Positions 7,612 to 14,637 of a stretch of DNA of 64,000 nt are shown here, in pieces. This DNA is from an uncultured Lachnospiraceae bacterium (lineage in GTDB: Bacteria > Bacillota > Clostridia > Lachnospirales > Lachnospiraceae). The first letter of the stretch is position 1, and the number at the start of each line of letters is the position of its first letter. Location of the stretch: assembly GCA_944381535.1 (NCBI GenBank), contig CALWLN010000126.1, positions 1 to 64,000 of the forward strand, read 5' to 3'. The position numbers and the translations under genes were made by a program. The notes below the pieces were generated by a model that saw only the letters and a list, made by a program, of their open reading frames with translations, was not told where the DNA came from and did no database searches.

Positions 7612-7776
7612 GTTAATTGTTTCGTAAAACTCCGTTTTTCGGAACAACGAAAAACTCCGTTTCACTCAACAGGCTAAAGCCCATAATTCGAATTTACAGG
7701 CATTGCCTATAAATTTCGGTAGAAAAATAAATAAAAATGGTTTTAACTCGGTCAATCCACCGAAGCACTACCACTC

Positions 7777-7974
7777 CTATGTTCTCTTCATTTTTCTCAC
7801 AAACGGTTCACTACAGCATGCCGGTCCGCAATATGCAATCAAGTTCAAATTTCCATCGCTTATATAGGGTTTATCACTTAACGGATATGGCATTCTGTTG
7901 ACCGCCTTATAATAACCACCATTTTCATCATGGACAAAATTGCATACATATGTGATAGGATTAAGCACTGCCAA
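7777..7974 (-). CDS. Possible small hypothetical protein or gene remnant (65 aa)
   Basis: A minus-strand frame starting at a TTG with AAGGGG upstream. It encodes a 65-residue Cys-, Tyr- and Asn-rich peptide (for example YVCNFVHDENGGYYKAVNRM). I recognise no family. It follows directly after a broken XRE regulator, so it may be a leftover of the same old operon. Low confidence that it is expressed. Confidence 0.2.
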   Translation of the reverse strand: MAVLNPITYVCNFVHDENGGYYKAVNRMPYPLSDKPYISDGNLNLIAYCGPACCSEPFVRKMKRT

Positions 7975-7993
7975 AATAAGCGAACCCCTTGTT

Positions 7994-8125
7994 TCAGCAC
8001 ACGATAAGAATCAACAAATTATCCAAGCTGAGTAATGACCTGCCCGAAAGCCATTCATAAACTGCCTGTGGATTTTCAAATCCCATAACTTCCTGTATGT
8101 CTTTGACAGTATACCCATTGCTTTG
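7994..8125 (-). pseudogene. XRE-family regulator fragment
   Basis: The minus strand encodes NGYTVKDIQEVMGFENPQAV and then YEWLSGRSLLSLDNLLIL before a stop. This is the helix-turn-helix of small Clostridia XRE regulators, related to the intact one at 676-1083. No start region is visible and the frame ends right after the HTH, so it is a fragment. Confidence 0.6.
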
Positions 8126-8199
8126 AACTCTGTGTGGCTCATATAGGATTTAGCTGCTTTAGTGTTTATATGAAGAACGGCTGACCCAATATTTATAAA

Positions 8200-8260
8200 A
8201 AAAGAATAAGTCGGAACGGCCCCAATTTCCAGAAAGGGAAAAGTCGTTCCGACCTTATTC
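8200..8260 (-). terminator. Intrinsic terminator of the isomerase/transketolase/kinase operon
   Basis: On the minus strand GAATAAGGTCGGAACG pairs with CGTTCCGACTTATTC (one bulge) and is followed by CTTTTTTTATAAA. It lies about 60 bases after the kinase stop and is a strong terminator. Confidence 0.85.
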
Positions 8261-8319
8261 TGTCGGTATTTAAATTATTGCCTAAAAAGCAATTCTTATT
8301 CCAGAGACCGAATTCATTT

Positions 8320-9885
8320 TCAGTTCCTGCTTTTTTCCAATGCCTGCTTCCAATTTGCGTACCTTCTTATCCGCTCTGTTTTCTCCATACTTTCGCTGTA
8401 GACAGTCCCTTCCCTTTTTGCGAACAGCCGCTCCTTTTCATACAGGCCTGCCTTCATCCCCGCCATATAGGCTGCGCCCAACGCTGAAAATTCCTCTGCC
8501 TCCGGCACCTGCACACACACCCTGGCTATATCGCTCTGGAACTGCATCAGATACCGGTTCCTGGTAGGGCCTCCATCCACCCGCAGTTCCCGGATGGGAA
8601 TCCCGCTGTCCGTTTCCATGGCCTTCAGCACATCCGCCACCTGGAAGGCAATGCTCTCCACCGCCGCCTTGATAAGCTCGGCCCGCCCGGTAGTCCTGCT
8701 CATGCCATACAGCAGCGCTTTTGCCTCATTGTCCCAATAGGGGGCGGATAATCCGGTAAAGGCCGGGACCAGTACCGTCGTATCCTGCGGATTCGCCTTT
8801 GCTATGGCCGGCTCCACCTCTGCCGGGGAGGTGATCAGGCCCAGCTCCTGCAGCCAGGTGATGACCGCCCCGGTATAATTAATGTTCCCTTCCAATACAT
8901 AATCAACCGTCCCGTCTATCCCCCAGGCCAGGGACGTTGCCAGGCCATGGCTGCTCCTTATAAATCGGGGACCAAGATTCACCATGACAGAGGAACCGGT
9001 TCCATAGGTGGCCTTCACCATCCCCCTCTCATGGCAGCCCTGGGCAAACAGCGCCGCGTGGGAATCCCCCATCACGCCGCAGATGGGTACCGGGCGTTTC
9101 CAATAACCTTCCAATGTAGTGAACCCAAAGATCTCATTGCTGTCGCATACCTGGGGGAGCGCCTCCACAGGTACTCCGAACAGGCCGCACAGTTCTTCAT
9201 CCCATTGAAGGTTTTCGAGATTGAAAAGCTGGGTGCGGGAGGCGTTGGACATGTCCGTTTTATGGGCCTTTCCCTCCGTCAGCCGGTATAGCAGCCAGCT
9301 ATCCATGGTTCCCAGCAGGAACTTACAAGCCCCGCCAGCCGCCTTCCTCATTTTGGGAGTCCCGTCCCCGCCTTCTGCTTTCGCTTCCTGGTCCCTGCCC
9401 CCGCCTTCTGCTTCCGGTATCTGGTTTTCTATCAGCCAGGCCATCTTAGCTGCCGGGAAATACGGGGACAGCGGCAGCCCGGTCTTTTCCTCTATGATCT
9501 GCGCAAGAGACTTTCCCGTCCGGATTTCCGGCATTGCCAGGGTTCCCCGTATCCTCTCCACAATGCCTTTGGCCCTGGCGCACTGCCAGACAATGGCGTT
9601 TCCAATGGGTGTCCCGTCTTTTTTCCAGGCTGCGGTCGTTTCCCTCTGGTTGCTGATACCGATCGCGGCAATCGCTTCCCGCGCAATGCCATTTTGTTCT
9701 ATCACCTCTCTTACCGCCGCCAGCACATTCTGGTAGATTTCCTCTAGGTCATGGGAGACCCACCCCCTCTGATCGACAATCTGACGGTGTTTTTTATCCG
9801 TCCTGCCCGCCAGTTTCCCATCTTCATCCACCAGTACCGCTTTGGTCCCCTGGGTGCTCTGGTCAATCCCTATCACGTATCTCAT
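8320..9885 (-). CDS. FGGY-family carbohydrate kinase (candidate apulose kinase)
   Basis: 521 residues in two actin-like ATPase domains. The N terminus YVIGIDQSTQGTKAVLVDED is the phosphate-1 loop. AIGISNQRETTAAW resembles the glycerol kinase/xylulokinase branch. The C-terminal domain has YGTGSSVMVN (about 295) and RVDGGPTRNRYLMQF (about 430). It phosphorylates a ketose or polyol with ATP in the cytoplasm. As the last gene of an isomerase/transketolase operon, its substrate is probably the ketose made by the isomerase. An unusual low-complexity Gly/Glu/Lys insert is present at about residues 155-190. The ATG follows the TK-C stop directly. Substrate cannot be read from sequence; xylulose and glycerol are alternatives. 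Confidence 0.85.
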   Translation of the reverse strand: MRYVIGIDQSTQGTKAVLVDEDGKLAGRTDKKHRQIVDQRGWVSHDLEEIYQNVLAAVREVIEQNGIAREAIAAIGISNQRETTAAWKKDGTPIGNAIVWQCARAKGIVERIRGTLAMPEIRTGKSLAQIIEEKTGLPLSPYFPAAKMAWLIENQIPEAEGGGRDQEAKAEGGDGTPKMRKAAGGACKFLLGTMDSWLLYRLTEGKAHKTDMSNASRTQLFNLENLQWDEELCGLFGVPVEALPQVCDSNEIFGFTTLEGYWKRPVPICGVMGDSHAALFAQGCHERGMVKATYGTGSSVMVNLGPRFIRSSHGLATSLAWGIDGTVDYVLEGNINYTGAVITWLQELGLITSPAEVEPAIAKANPQDTTVLVPAFTGLSAPYWDNEAKALLYGMSRTTGRAELIKAAVESIAFQVADVLKAMETDSGIPIRELRVDGGPTRNRYLMQFQSDIARVCVQVPEAEEFSALGAAYMAGMKAGLYEKERLFAKREGTVYSESMEKTERIRRYANWKQALEKSRN

Positions 9886-10857
9886 CTAAACGGCACCGCC
9901 TTCCCTCTGTCCTTTCCGGATCGTGCCATGCTTCATCTCACTTGCAACCCTCTTTGCGATGCCTTCCGCGTCCATGCCATAGGCCCGGAATACTTCCCTG
10001 CTGTTCCCGGCGATCAGATGCTCGTCCGGCAACGCGATGTTGAGGACCTTCCGGGGACAGTTTGCCGACACGATCTGTGCCACCATGCTTCCCAGGCCCC
10101 CATACGGGGAATGCTCCTCCACGGTCACCACCAGCTCTGCCTTCCCTGCAGCCCGGATGACCGCGGCTTCATCCATAGGTTTTAAGCAGTACATATCCAC
10201 AACCCCGGCAGAGATCCCCTCTGCCTCCAGCAGCTTTGCCGCTCTCACCGCATGGGAGACCATTTCCCCGCAGGCAATGACAGCCACATCCCGTCCTTCC
10301 GAAAGGACGTTGGCTTTATTCAGGGTAAGATCCATCCCCTCCTTGTAGATATCCTCGGATGCCTGACGGCTCACTCTTATATAAGCCGGTTTCTCATCCT
10401 GCAAAAGCGCTTCCACCAGCCTGGCCGTCTGGAACCGGTCACTGGGCAGGTATACCCGCATATCCGACAGCGCACAGAAGGCCGCTATATCCTGGCAGGA
10501 ATGATGGGTCATGCCAAGGGCGCCATAACTGATGCCGCCGCTGATCCCAAGGAGCGTCACATTTGTTTTTGAATATGCCACATCCACTTTTACCTGTTCA
10601 TAGCTCCTGGTGGACAGGAAACTGGCCGGGGACGCTGCGAATACCTTCTTCCCGCAGGCCGCCAGCCCTGCGGACACCGCCACCAGGTTCTGCTCCGCGA
10701 TCCCCAGCTCCACAAACTGCTCCGGGAACTCTCGAGCAAAGGGCGTTAAGGACGCGGAGCCCCTGGAATCACTGCATGCCACGATGATATCTTTATCCTC
10801 TCTCGCTGCGGCGCACAGCACGCCGCAGATTGCCTGCCGGTTGGTTATCTGATCCAT
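9886..10857 (-). CDS. Transketolase C-terminal subunit
   Basis: 323 residues holding the pyrimidine-binding domain (residues 1-170) and the transketolase C domain (about 185-310). VELGIAEQNLVAVSAGLA (about 50-67) carries the glutamate that activates thiamine diphosphate. Together with the upstream subunit it makes a split transketolase that moves a two-carbon ketol unit. The gene overlaps the N-terminal subunit by 13 bases and has its own AAGGAGG, so translation is coupled. In known D-apiose catabolism a two-subunit transketolase acts on apulose 4-phosphate and glyceraldehyde 3-phosphate, giving xylulose 5-phosphate and dihydroxyacetone phosphate. That role is an inference here. Confidence 0.9.
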   Translation of the reverse strand: MDQITNRQAICGVLCAAAREDKDIIVACSDSRGSASLTPFAREFPEQFVELGIAEQNLVAVSAGLAACGKKVFAASPASFLSTRSYEQVKVDVAYSKTNVTLLGISGGISYGALGMTHHSCQDIAAFCALSDMRVYLPSDRFQTARLVEALLQDEKPAYIRVSRQASEDIYKEGMDLTLNKANVLSEGRDVAVIACGEMVSHAVRAAKLLEAEGISAGVVDMYCLKPMDEAAVIRAAGKAELVVTVEEHSPYGGLGSMVAQIVSANCPRKVLNIALPDEHLIAGNSREVFRAYGMDAEGIAKRVASEMKHGTIRKGQREGGAV

Positions 10858-11687
10858 AAAGATGCCTCCTTTTCCTCCAATTCCGCCATTGCCTGTCTGT
10901 ACTGCTCCTCGTTAAGCACTCCATGGTGCCAGGAAGCCGCATCCTCCATAAAAGACACTCCTTTGCCTTTTACCGTATGGGCAATGACCGCCGACGGCCT
11001 GTCTTTCACGTTCTTTGCTTCCTCATAGGCCCGCACCAACTGGGCGCAGTCATTTCCATCCGCTACTTCGATCACATGAAATCCAAAGTCCTCAAATTTT
11101 CTGCCCAGACTCTCGGAACACATCACATCCCTTGTCCTGCCGCTGATCTGCAGGTTGTTCACATCCACGGTCACACAAAGGTTATCCAGTTTGTAATGTC
11201 CCGCCGCCATCATACCCTCGTAATTGGAACCTTCTTCCATTTCCCCGTCCCCGCACACCACATATGTCCGGTAATCCTGCCCGTTCATTTTCGCCGCCAG
11301 GGCCATACCCACCCCCACGGAGATACCATGTCCCAGGGAACCGCTGTTCAGTTCGATCCCAGGGACCTCCGTATTGGGATGGCCGATAAACCGGGAACCG
11401 AACTGGCTGAAGGTCCCGATCGCCTCCTGCTTGTCAAAATAACCCAGATCTCCCAGGACACAGTACAGCGCGTCCACACAATGCCCTTTGCTCAGAAGGA
11501 AGCGGTCCCTGTCCGGGTCATTCCTCCGCTCTGGTGATACATTCATGACATGATAATACAGTGTTGTTAAAATATCGATCACACTCAGATCCCCGCCCAC
11601 ATGTCCCGCTCTGGAACGGTACACCATCTCGATGATGTCCCTCCGCAGTTCATAAGCCTTCTTCCTTAACAGCTCCGTCTCATTCAT
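10845..11687 (-). CDS. Transketolase N-terminal (thiamine diphosphate-binding) subunit
   Basis: 280 residues. The N-terminal thiamine-diphosphate domain is complete: SRAGHVGGDLSVIDILTTLY (about 25-44), KGHCVDALY (about 69), LGHGISVGVGMALA (about 118-131) and GDGEMEEGSNYEGM then VDVNNLQ (about 147-180), the GDG-N metal/diphosphate motif. It pairs with the C-terminal subunit that follows. A hairpin at 11743-11793 separates it from the isomerase gene, which may set different transcript levels. It may be a housekeeping-like split transketolase in a sugar-specific operon; the neighbours favour a dedicated role. Confidence 0.9.
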   Translation of the reverse strand: MNETELLRKKAYELRRDIIEMVYRSRAGHVGGDLSVIDILTTLYYHVMNVSPERRNDPDRDRFLLSKGHCVDALYCVLGDLGYFDKQEAIGTFSQFGSRFIGHPNTEVPGIELNSGSLGHGISVGVGMALAAKMNGQDYRTYVVCGDGEMEEGSNYEGMMAAGHYKLDNLCVTVDVNNLQISGRTRDVMCSESLGRKFEDFGFHVIEVADGNDCAQLVRAYEEAKNVKDRPSAVIAHTVKGKGVSFMEDAASWHHGVLNEEQYRQAMAELEEKEASLWIR

Positions 11688-11742
11688 TCTGACGTCTCCT
11701 TTCCCTTAACCTTATGCCGGCAGTCGCGCCTCATATGATCTT

Positions 11743-11793
11743 CCCGGCTATAGGAAACGGCAAATAAATCTGCCGTTTCCTGTATATACCGGG
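11743..11793 (-). promoter_or_regulatory. Intercistronic hairpin between isomerase and transketolase genes
   Basis: AGGAAACGGCA (11752-11762) pairs with TGCCGTTTCCT (11771-11781), extended by outer CCCGG/CCGGG arms. No T run follows on the minus strand, so it is more likely an mRNA stabiliser or processing site than a terminator. Confidence 0.5.
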
Positions 11794-11828
11794 ATCCCTG
11801 CCTCAAACGGCTTCACTGGATACCGGAA

Positions 11829-13229
11829 TCACTCGCCCCGGATCCAGGCTCTCACTTCCTCCTCATTGTCATCATACAGATCCGGGCGGATCCCGATGTA
11901 TTTACAGGCCTCATACAGCACCGGGACCACATCCTTGTGGATCCCCACACAGTGGTGGATATAGGGCCCTTCCACGAGCTTGGCCTCCAGCTTCTTTAAG
12001 TTTTCAACCTCTACCCAGACGTAGGTCCCTTTGGTGTAGGGTCCGTCCACCCCTTTCGCCCTGCCCAGGAGCAAGGAATACTCCCCGTTATCCCCGTCAA
12101 AGCGGCAGAGGGTCATCTCCCCATGCTTCGCCTCTGCCTCCACGGCGCCGGGATGGTCAAAGGCCAGGGGATAGCCGATGGTTGGCCGGCAGGAGGCGCA
12201 GGAGATGGGCCATGGGCCGCAATGCTGAAGCAGCTCTCCATTTTCATTGTCCGGATGGCGCACCGTCCAGTCCGCAAAAAAACTCCTGGCTTCATCCATA
12301 CCTGCCGCTTCACACAGGATCGCCGTGACCGCTCCATGGATGTCTGTCTCACAGACTACCGGGAACCCTTCTTCGTTCAGGAGGCTGTTGGCTGCGCAGG
12401 GCATAATCCCGATCTCTCCCTGCAGCGCGTTCCAGCACTGGATAGCGGCGGCGTTGCAGCCGTATCTATCCGCCAGCATCCGGATGGCAACCTTCAGTGC
12501 CGCCACATTTTCCAGTTCCTCCTCCTTGATCGCGATATTGAAATGTCCCTTACAATACGCAATCACCTCCGCTACCTCTGTGCCTTCTTCCTTCGCCAGC
12601 TTCATGGTCTCCGTCAGTTCCGGGAGGGGGATGGGCGCGAGCTGGATATTGAACTTCTCCAGCAGTTCTCCTTCATTGCACATGGCAGACCAGAAATCGA
12701 AGGGCCTGGGCCCGATCTGCAGGATCCGGGTATGCCGGAAAGCCTTCACCACGTTACATACCGCCAGGAAATTGCGGATACCCCGCTCAAACTCCACATC
12801 CTCCAGACGGCAGTTGCAAAGATAGGTAAAGGGTACCTGGAATCTCCGCAGGACCTTTCCTGTGGCAAATAATCCGCACTGGCTGTCCCTTAAGCGGATG
12901 CCGTTCTCATCCGGCCGTTCGTCCCGCGGTCCCCAGAGCAGTACCGGCACGTCCAGTTCCTTGGCCAGACGGGCCACCTCATACTCGGTGCCGAAGTTTG
13001 TGTGGGGGAAGAACAGCCCGTCCACCCCCGCCGCCTTGAATTTCTCGGCAATACGGACGCGGTCCTCCTCGCTGTGGAGCAGGCCGTCTTCCGAAATGTC
13101 CTCAATGTCCACAAATCCCACCTGAAGCTCCCTTAATTTTTCTCTTGTTAAATTGGCATATTTCACCGCGTCCGGCGCAGAAAAAATGCTTCTCCTTGTG
13201 GGAGCGAAACCGATTTTTATAACCGCCAT
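11829..13229 (-). CDS. L-fucose/L-arabinose isomerase-family protein (candidate apiose isomerase)
   Basis: 466 residues of the fucose/arabinose isomerase superfamily. The N-terminal alpha/beta domain starts IKIGFAPTRRSIFSAPDAV. Metal-ligand candidates include the acidic residues in NALQGEIGIMPCAANSL (about 268) and CETDIHGAVTAI (about 291), and His in the later segment AFDHPGA. These enzymes interconvert an aldose and ketose with Mn2+. It is first in an operon with split transketolase and kinase, and divergent from LacI. An aldose-to-ketose-to-phosphate-to-transketolase order fits D-apiose, but the family also covers proteins of unknown substrate. AAAGGAGG precedes the ATG. Confidence 0.75.
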   Translation of the reverse strand: MAVIKIGFAPTRRSIFSAPDAVKYANLTREKLRELQVGFVDIEDISEDGLLHSEEDRVRIAEKFKAAGVDGLFFPHTNFGTEYEVARLAKELDVPVLLWGPRDERPDENGIRLRDSQCGLFATGKVLRRFQVPFTYLCNCRLEDVEFERGIRNFLAVCNVVKAFRHTRILQIGPRPFDFWSAMCNEGELLEKFNIQLAPIPLPELTETMKLAKEEGTEVAEVIAYCKGHFNIAIKEEELENVAALKVAIRMLADRYGCNAAAIQCWNALQGEIGIMPCAANSLLNEEGFPVVCETDIHGAVTAILCEAAGMDEARSFFADWTVRHPDNENGELLQHCGPWPISCASCRPTIGYPLAFDHPGAVEAEAKHGEMTLCRFDGDNGEYSLLLGRAKGVDGPYTKGTYVWVEVENLKKLEAKLVEGPYIHHCVGIHKDVVPVLYEACKYIGIRPDLYDDNEEEVRAWIRGE

Positions 13230-13273
13230 GAAACGTCCTCCTTTTATGCCTTTTTGGCAGATTTTATTGTCTT

Positions 13274-13353
13274 TATGATGGGAACCGCTCTGCGAAACCT
13301 ATCATCATGATTCTATGATAGGAACCGCTTCTCGAACCCTACCATCATAATTC
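13274..13353. repeat. Two tandem 40-bp palindromic units in the isomerase leader
   Basis: TATGATGGGAACCGCT...CATGATTC (13274-13313) is followed directly by a second copy, TATGATAGGAACCGCTT...CATAATTC (13314-13353). Each unit is an imperfect palindrome with ATGAT(g/a)GG and CC(t/c)ATCAT arms. They lie between the likely minus-strand promoter and the isomerase start, so they could be a double operator or two stem-loops in the mRNA leader. Confidence 0.7.
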
Positions 13354-13354
13354 T

Positions 13355-13360
13355 ATTATA
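13355..13360 (-). promoter_or_regulatory. Possible -10 box of the isomerase operon
   Basis: A perfect TATAAT on the minus strand, about 125 bases upstream of the isomerase ATG. The matching -35 position is poor, consistent with an activator or a weak regulated promoter. Confidence 0.3.
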
Positions 13361-13424
13361 AAAAGCGGCGTACTTAATAGCATCCTGTTCTTCAGTGATA
13401 TTTACTTAATTTTGAACTTAATCC

Positions 13425-13453
13425 TTGCATTTTTCTTTTGTTTGTTGGATAAT
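13425..13453 (+). promoter_or_regulatory. Promoter of the LacI-family gene
   Basis: TTGCAT at 13425-13430 and GATAAT at 13448-13453, separated by 17 bases, about 94 bases upstream of the ATG. Confidence 0.6.
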
Positions 13454-13457
13454 CATA

Positions 13458-13505
13458 ATGGAAGATATTCTATTTACTGAATAGTCACAATAGACGATAT
13501 TCTAT
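13458..13505 (+). promoter_or_regulatory. Pair of putative LacI-type operators
   Basis: ATGGAAGATATTCTAT (13458-13473) and ATAGACGATATTCTAT (13490-13505) are related 16-mers 32 bases apart, about three helical turns. The second has symmetric ATAGA/TCTAT arms. They lie just downstream of the -10 box of the LacI gene and could mediate autoregulation and looping over the divergent operon. Confidence 0.5.
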
Positions 13506-13546
13506 AAAATTTACCGGAACACCGTTTTCCTGGAATGGAGATTCGT

Positions 13547-14551
13547 ATGGGAATTACCGCAAAAGAACTGGCAAAAGAACTGCATTTATCGGAAGCTGCC
13601 ATATCCATGGCTTTGAATGACAAGCCCGGTGTCAGCACGCAGACCCGGCAGCGGGTTAAGGAAGCCGCAGAGAAATATGGCTATGATTTTACAAGGATCA
13701 CCGGCAGGCATTCGCCCACCGGCAGTATCTACTTCGCCATATACCGCAGACATGGAGCCGTGGTGGCGGATACGCCTTTCTTCTCTGAGCTGTCGGAGGG
13801 CATCCGGCAGGCATGCAGGGATAAAGGCTATAAACTGAATATTATCTACTTATATGGGGATGAATCCATCGAAAAACAGATAGAAGATATCCAATACTCC
13901 GACTGTATCGGGTTGATCTTACTGGGCACCGAAATGCGCCGGGAAGACTTCCGGCATTTTTCCGCCTTAAATCTTCCCCTGGTGCTCTTAGACGTATATT
14001 TTGACGATATCAGAAGGGACTGCGTCCTTATCAACAATGTGCAGGGAGCCTTTCTGGCTACGGACTACCTGATATCCAGACAGAAGAAGCAGCCTGGATA
14101 TCTGCATTCCGCTTATTCTATCAGCAACTTTGAGGAAAGGGCGGACGGATTCTACAAAGCCGTGCGCAGCCACGGCATGTCCCCCTCCAAATCCATCGTT
14201 CATGAACTGACGCCCTCTGTTGAGGGGGCTTTTGCGGATATGACCGCCATTTTGGAGCAGCAGGAGGAGCTTGCCCCCTGTTATTTTGCGGATAACGATC
14301 TGATTGCCGTAGGCGCCATAAAAGCTTTCAAGAAGGCTGGTTACCGTGTGCCGGAGGATATCGCTATCATCGGCTTTGACAATATGCCCATCAGCAGCTA
14401 TATCGAACCCTCTCTGTCTACCATCAACGTTCCAAAACACTATATGGGAGAGACGGCTGCCAATCGCTTAATCTCGCTTCTTCATGCTCGGCAGTTTGTC
14501 CCGGTAAAGATCGAGATTCATACCAACTTGGTGAAACGGAGATCTGTATGA
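13547..14551 (+). CDS. LacI-family transcriptional regulator
   Basis: 334 residues. The N-terminal helix-turn-helix ITAKELAKELHLSEAAISMAL and VSTQTRQRVKEAAEKYGYD, with the hinge after it, is classic LacI. The periplasmic-binding-like effector domain runs from about residue 60, with IIYLYGDESIEKQIEDI and, near the end, IIGFDNMPISSYIEPSLST. GGAG six to seven bases before the ATG at 13547 decides this start over the ATG at 13535. Divergently placed from the isomerase operon, it most likely senses that pathway's sugar and represses it. It could in addition act on the pectin genes that follow. Confidence 0.88.
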   Translation: MGITAKELAKELHLSEAAISMALNDKPGVSTQTRQRVKEAAEKYGYDFTRITGRHSPTGSIYFAIYRRHGAVVADTPFFSELSEGIRQACRDKGYKLNIIYLYGDESIEKQIEDIQYSDCIGLILLGTEMRREDFRHFSALNLPLVLLDVYFDDIRRDCVLINNVQGAFLATDYLISRQKKQPGYLHSAYSISNFEERADGFYKAVRSHGMSPSKSIVHELTPSVEGAFADMTAILEQQEELAPCYFADNDLIAVGAIKAFKKAGYRVPEDIAIIGFDNMPISSYIEPSLSTINVPKHYMGETAANRLISLLHARQFVPVKIEIHTNLVKRRSV

Positions 14552-14637
14552 ATTATCACAATTATGTGCGCATCGCAAAATATTTTTTCAATCCTTCCGT
14601 AAGCAACACATAAACGGCTCCTTGGAAGCCACACGCT

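Larger units (their letters stand above)
6865..7640 (-). mobile_element. IS200-like insertion sequence (single tnpA)
   Basis: One Y1 transposase gene is flanked by subterminal hairpins at 6870-6892 and 7595-7611. There is no tnpB, as in IS200. IS200/IS605 elements move as single strands and lack terminal inverted repeats, so the exact ends cannot be fixed by eye; the outer limits given are approximate and the left end may extend to about 7690. Between the right hairpin and tnpA (6893-7055) there are more short stem-loops, including CCTTAAGGGG. Confidence 0.7.

Noticed and set aside
11743..11793. Terminator of the isomerase gene
   Set aside because: The hairpin is strong but has no T run on the minus strand, and the following genes are functionally linked.
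12123..12872. 249-residue plus-strand open frame
   Set aside because: Antisense shadow of the isomerase gene in high-GC DNA, where long chance frames are common.
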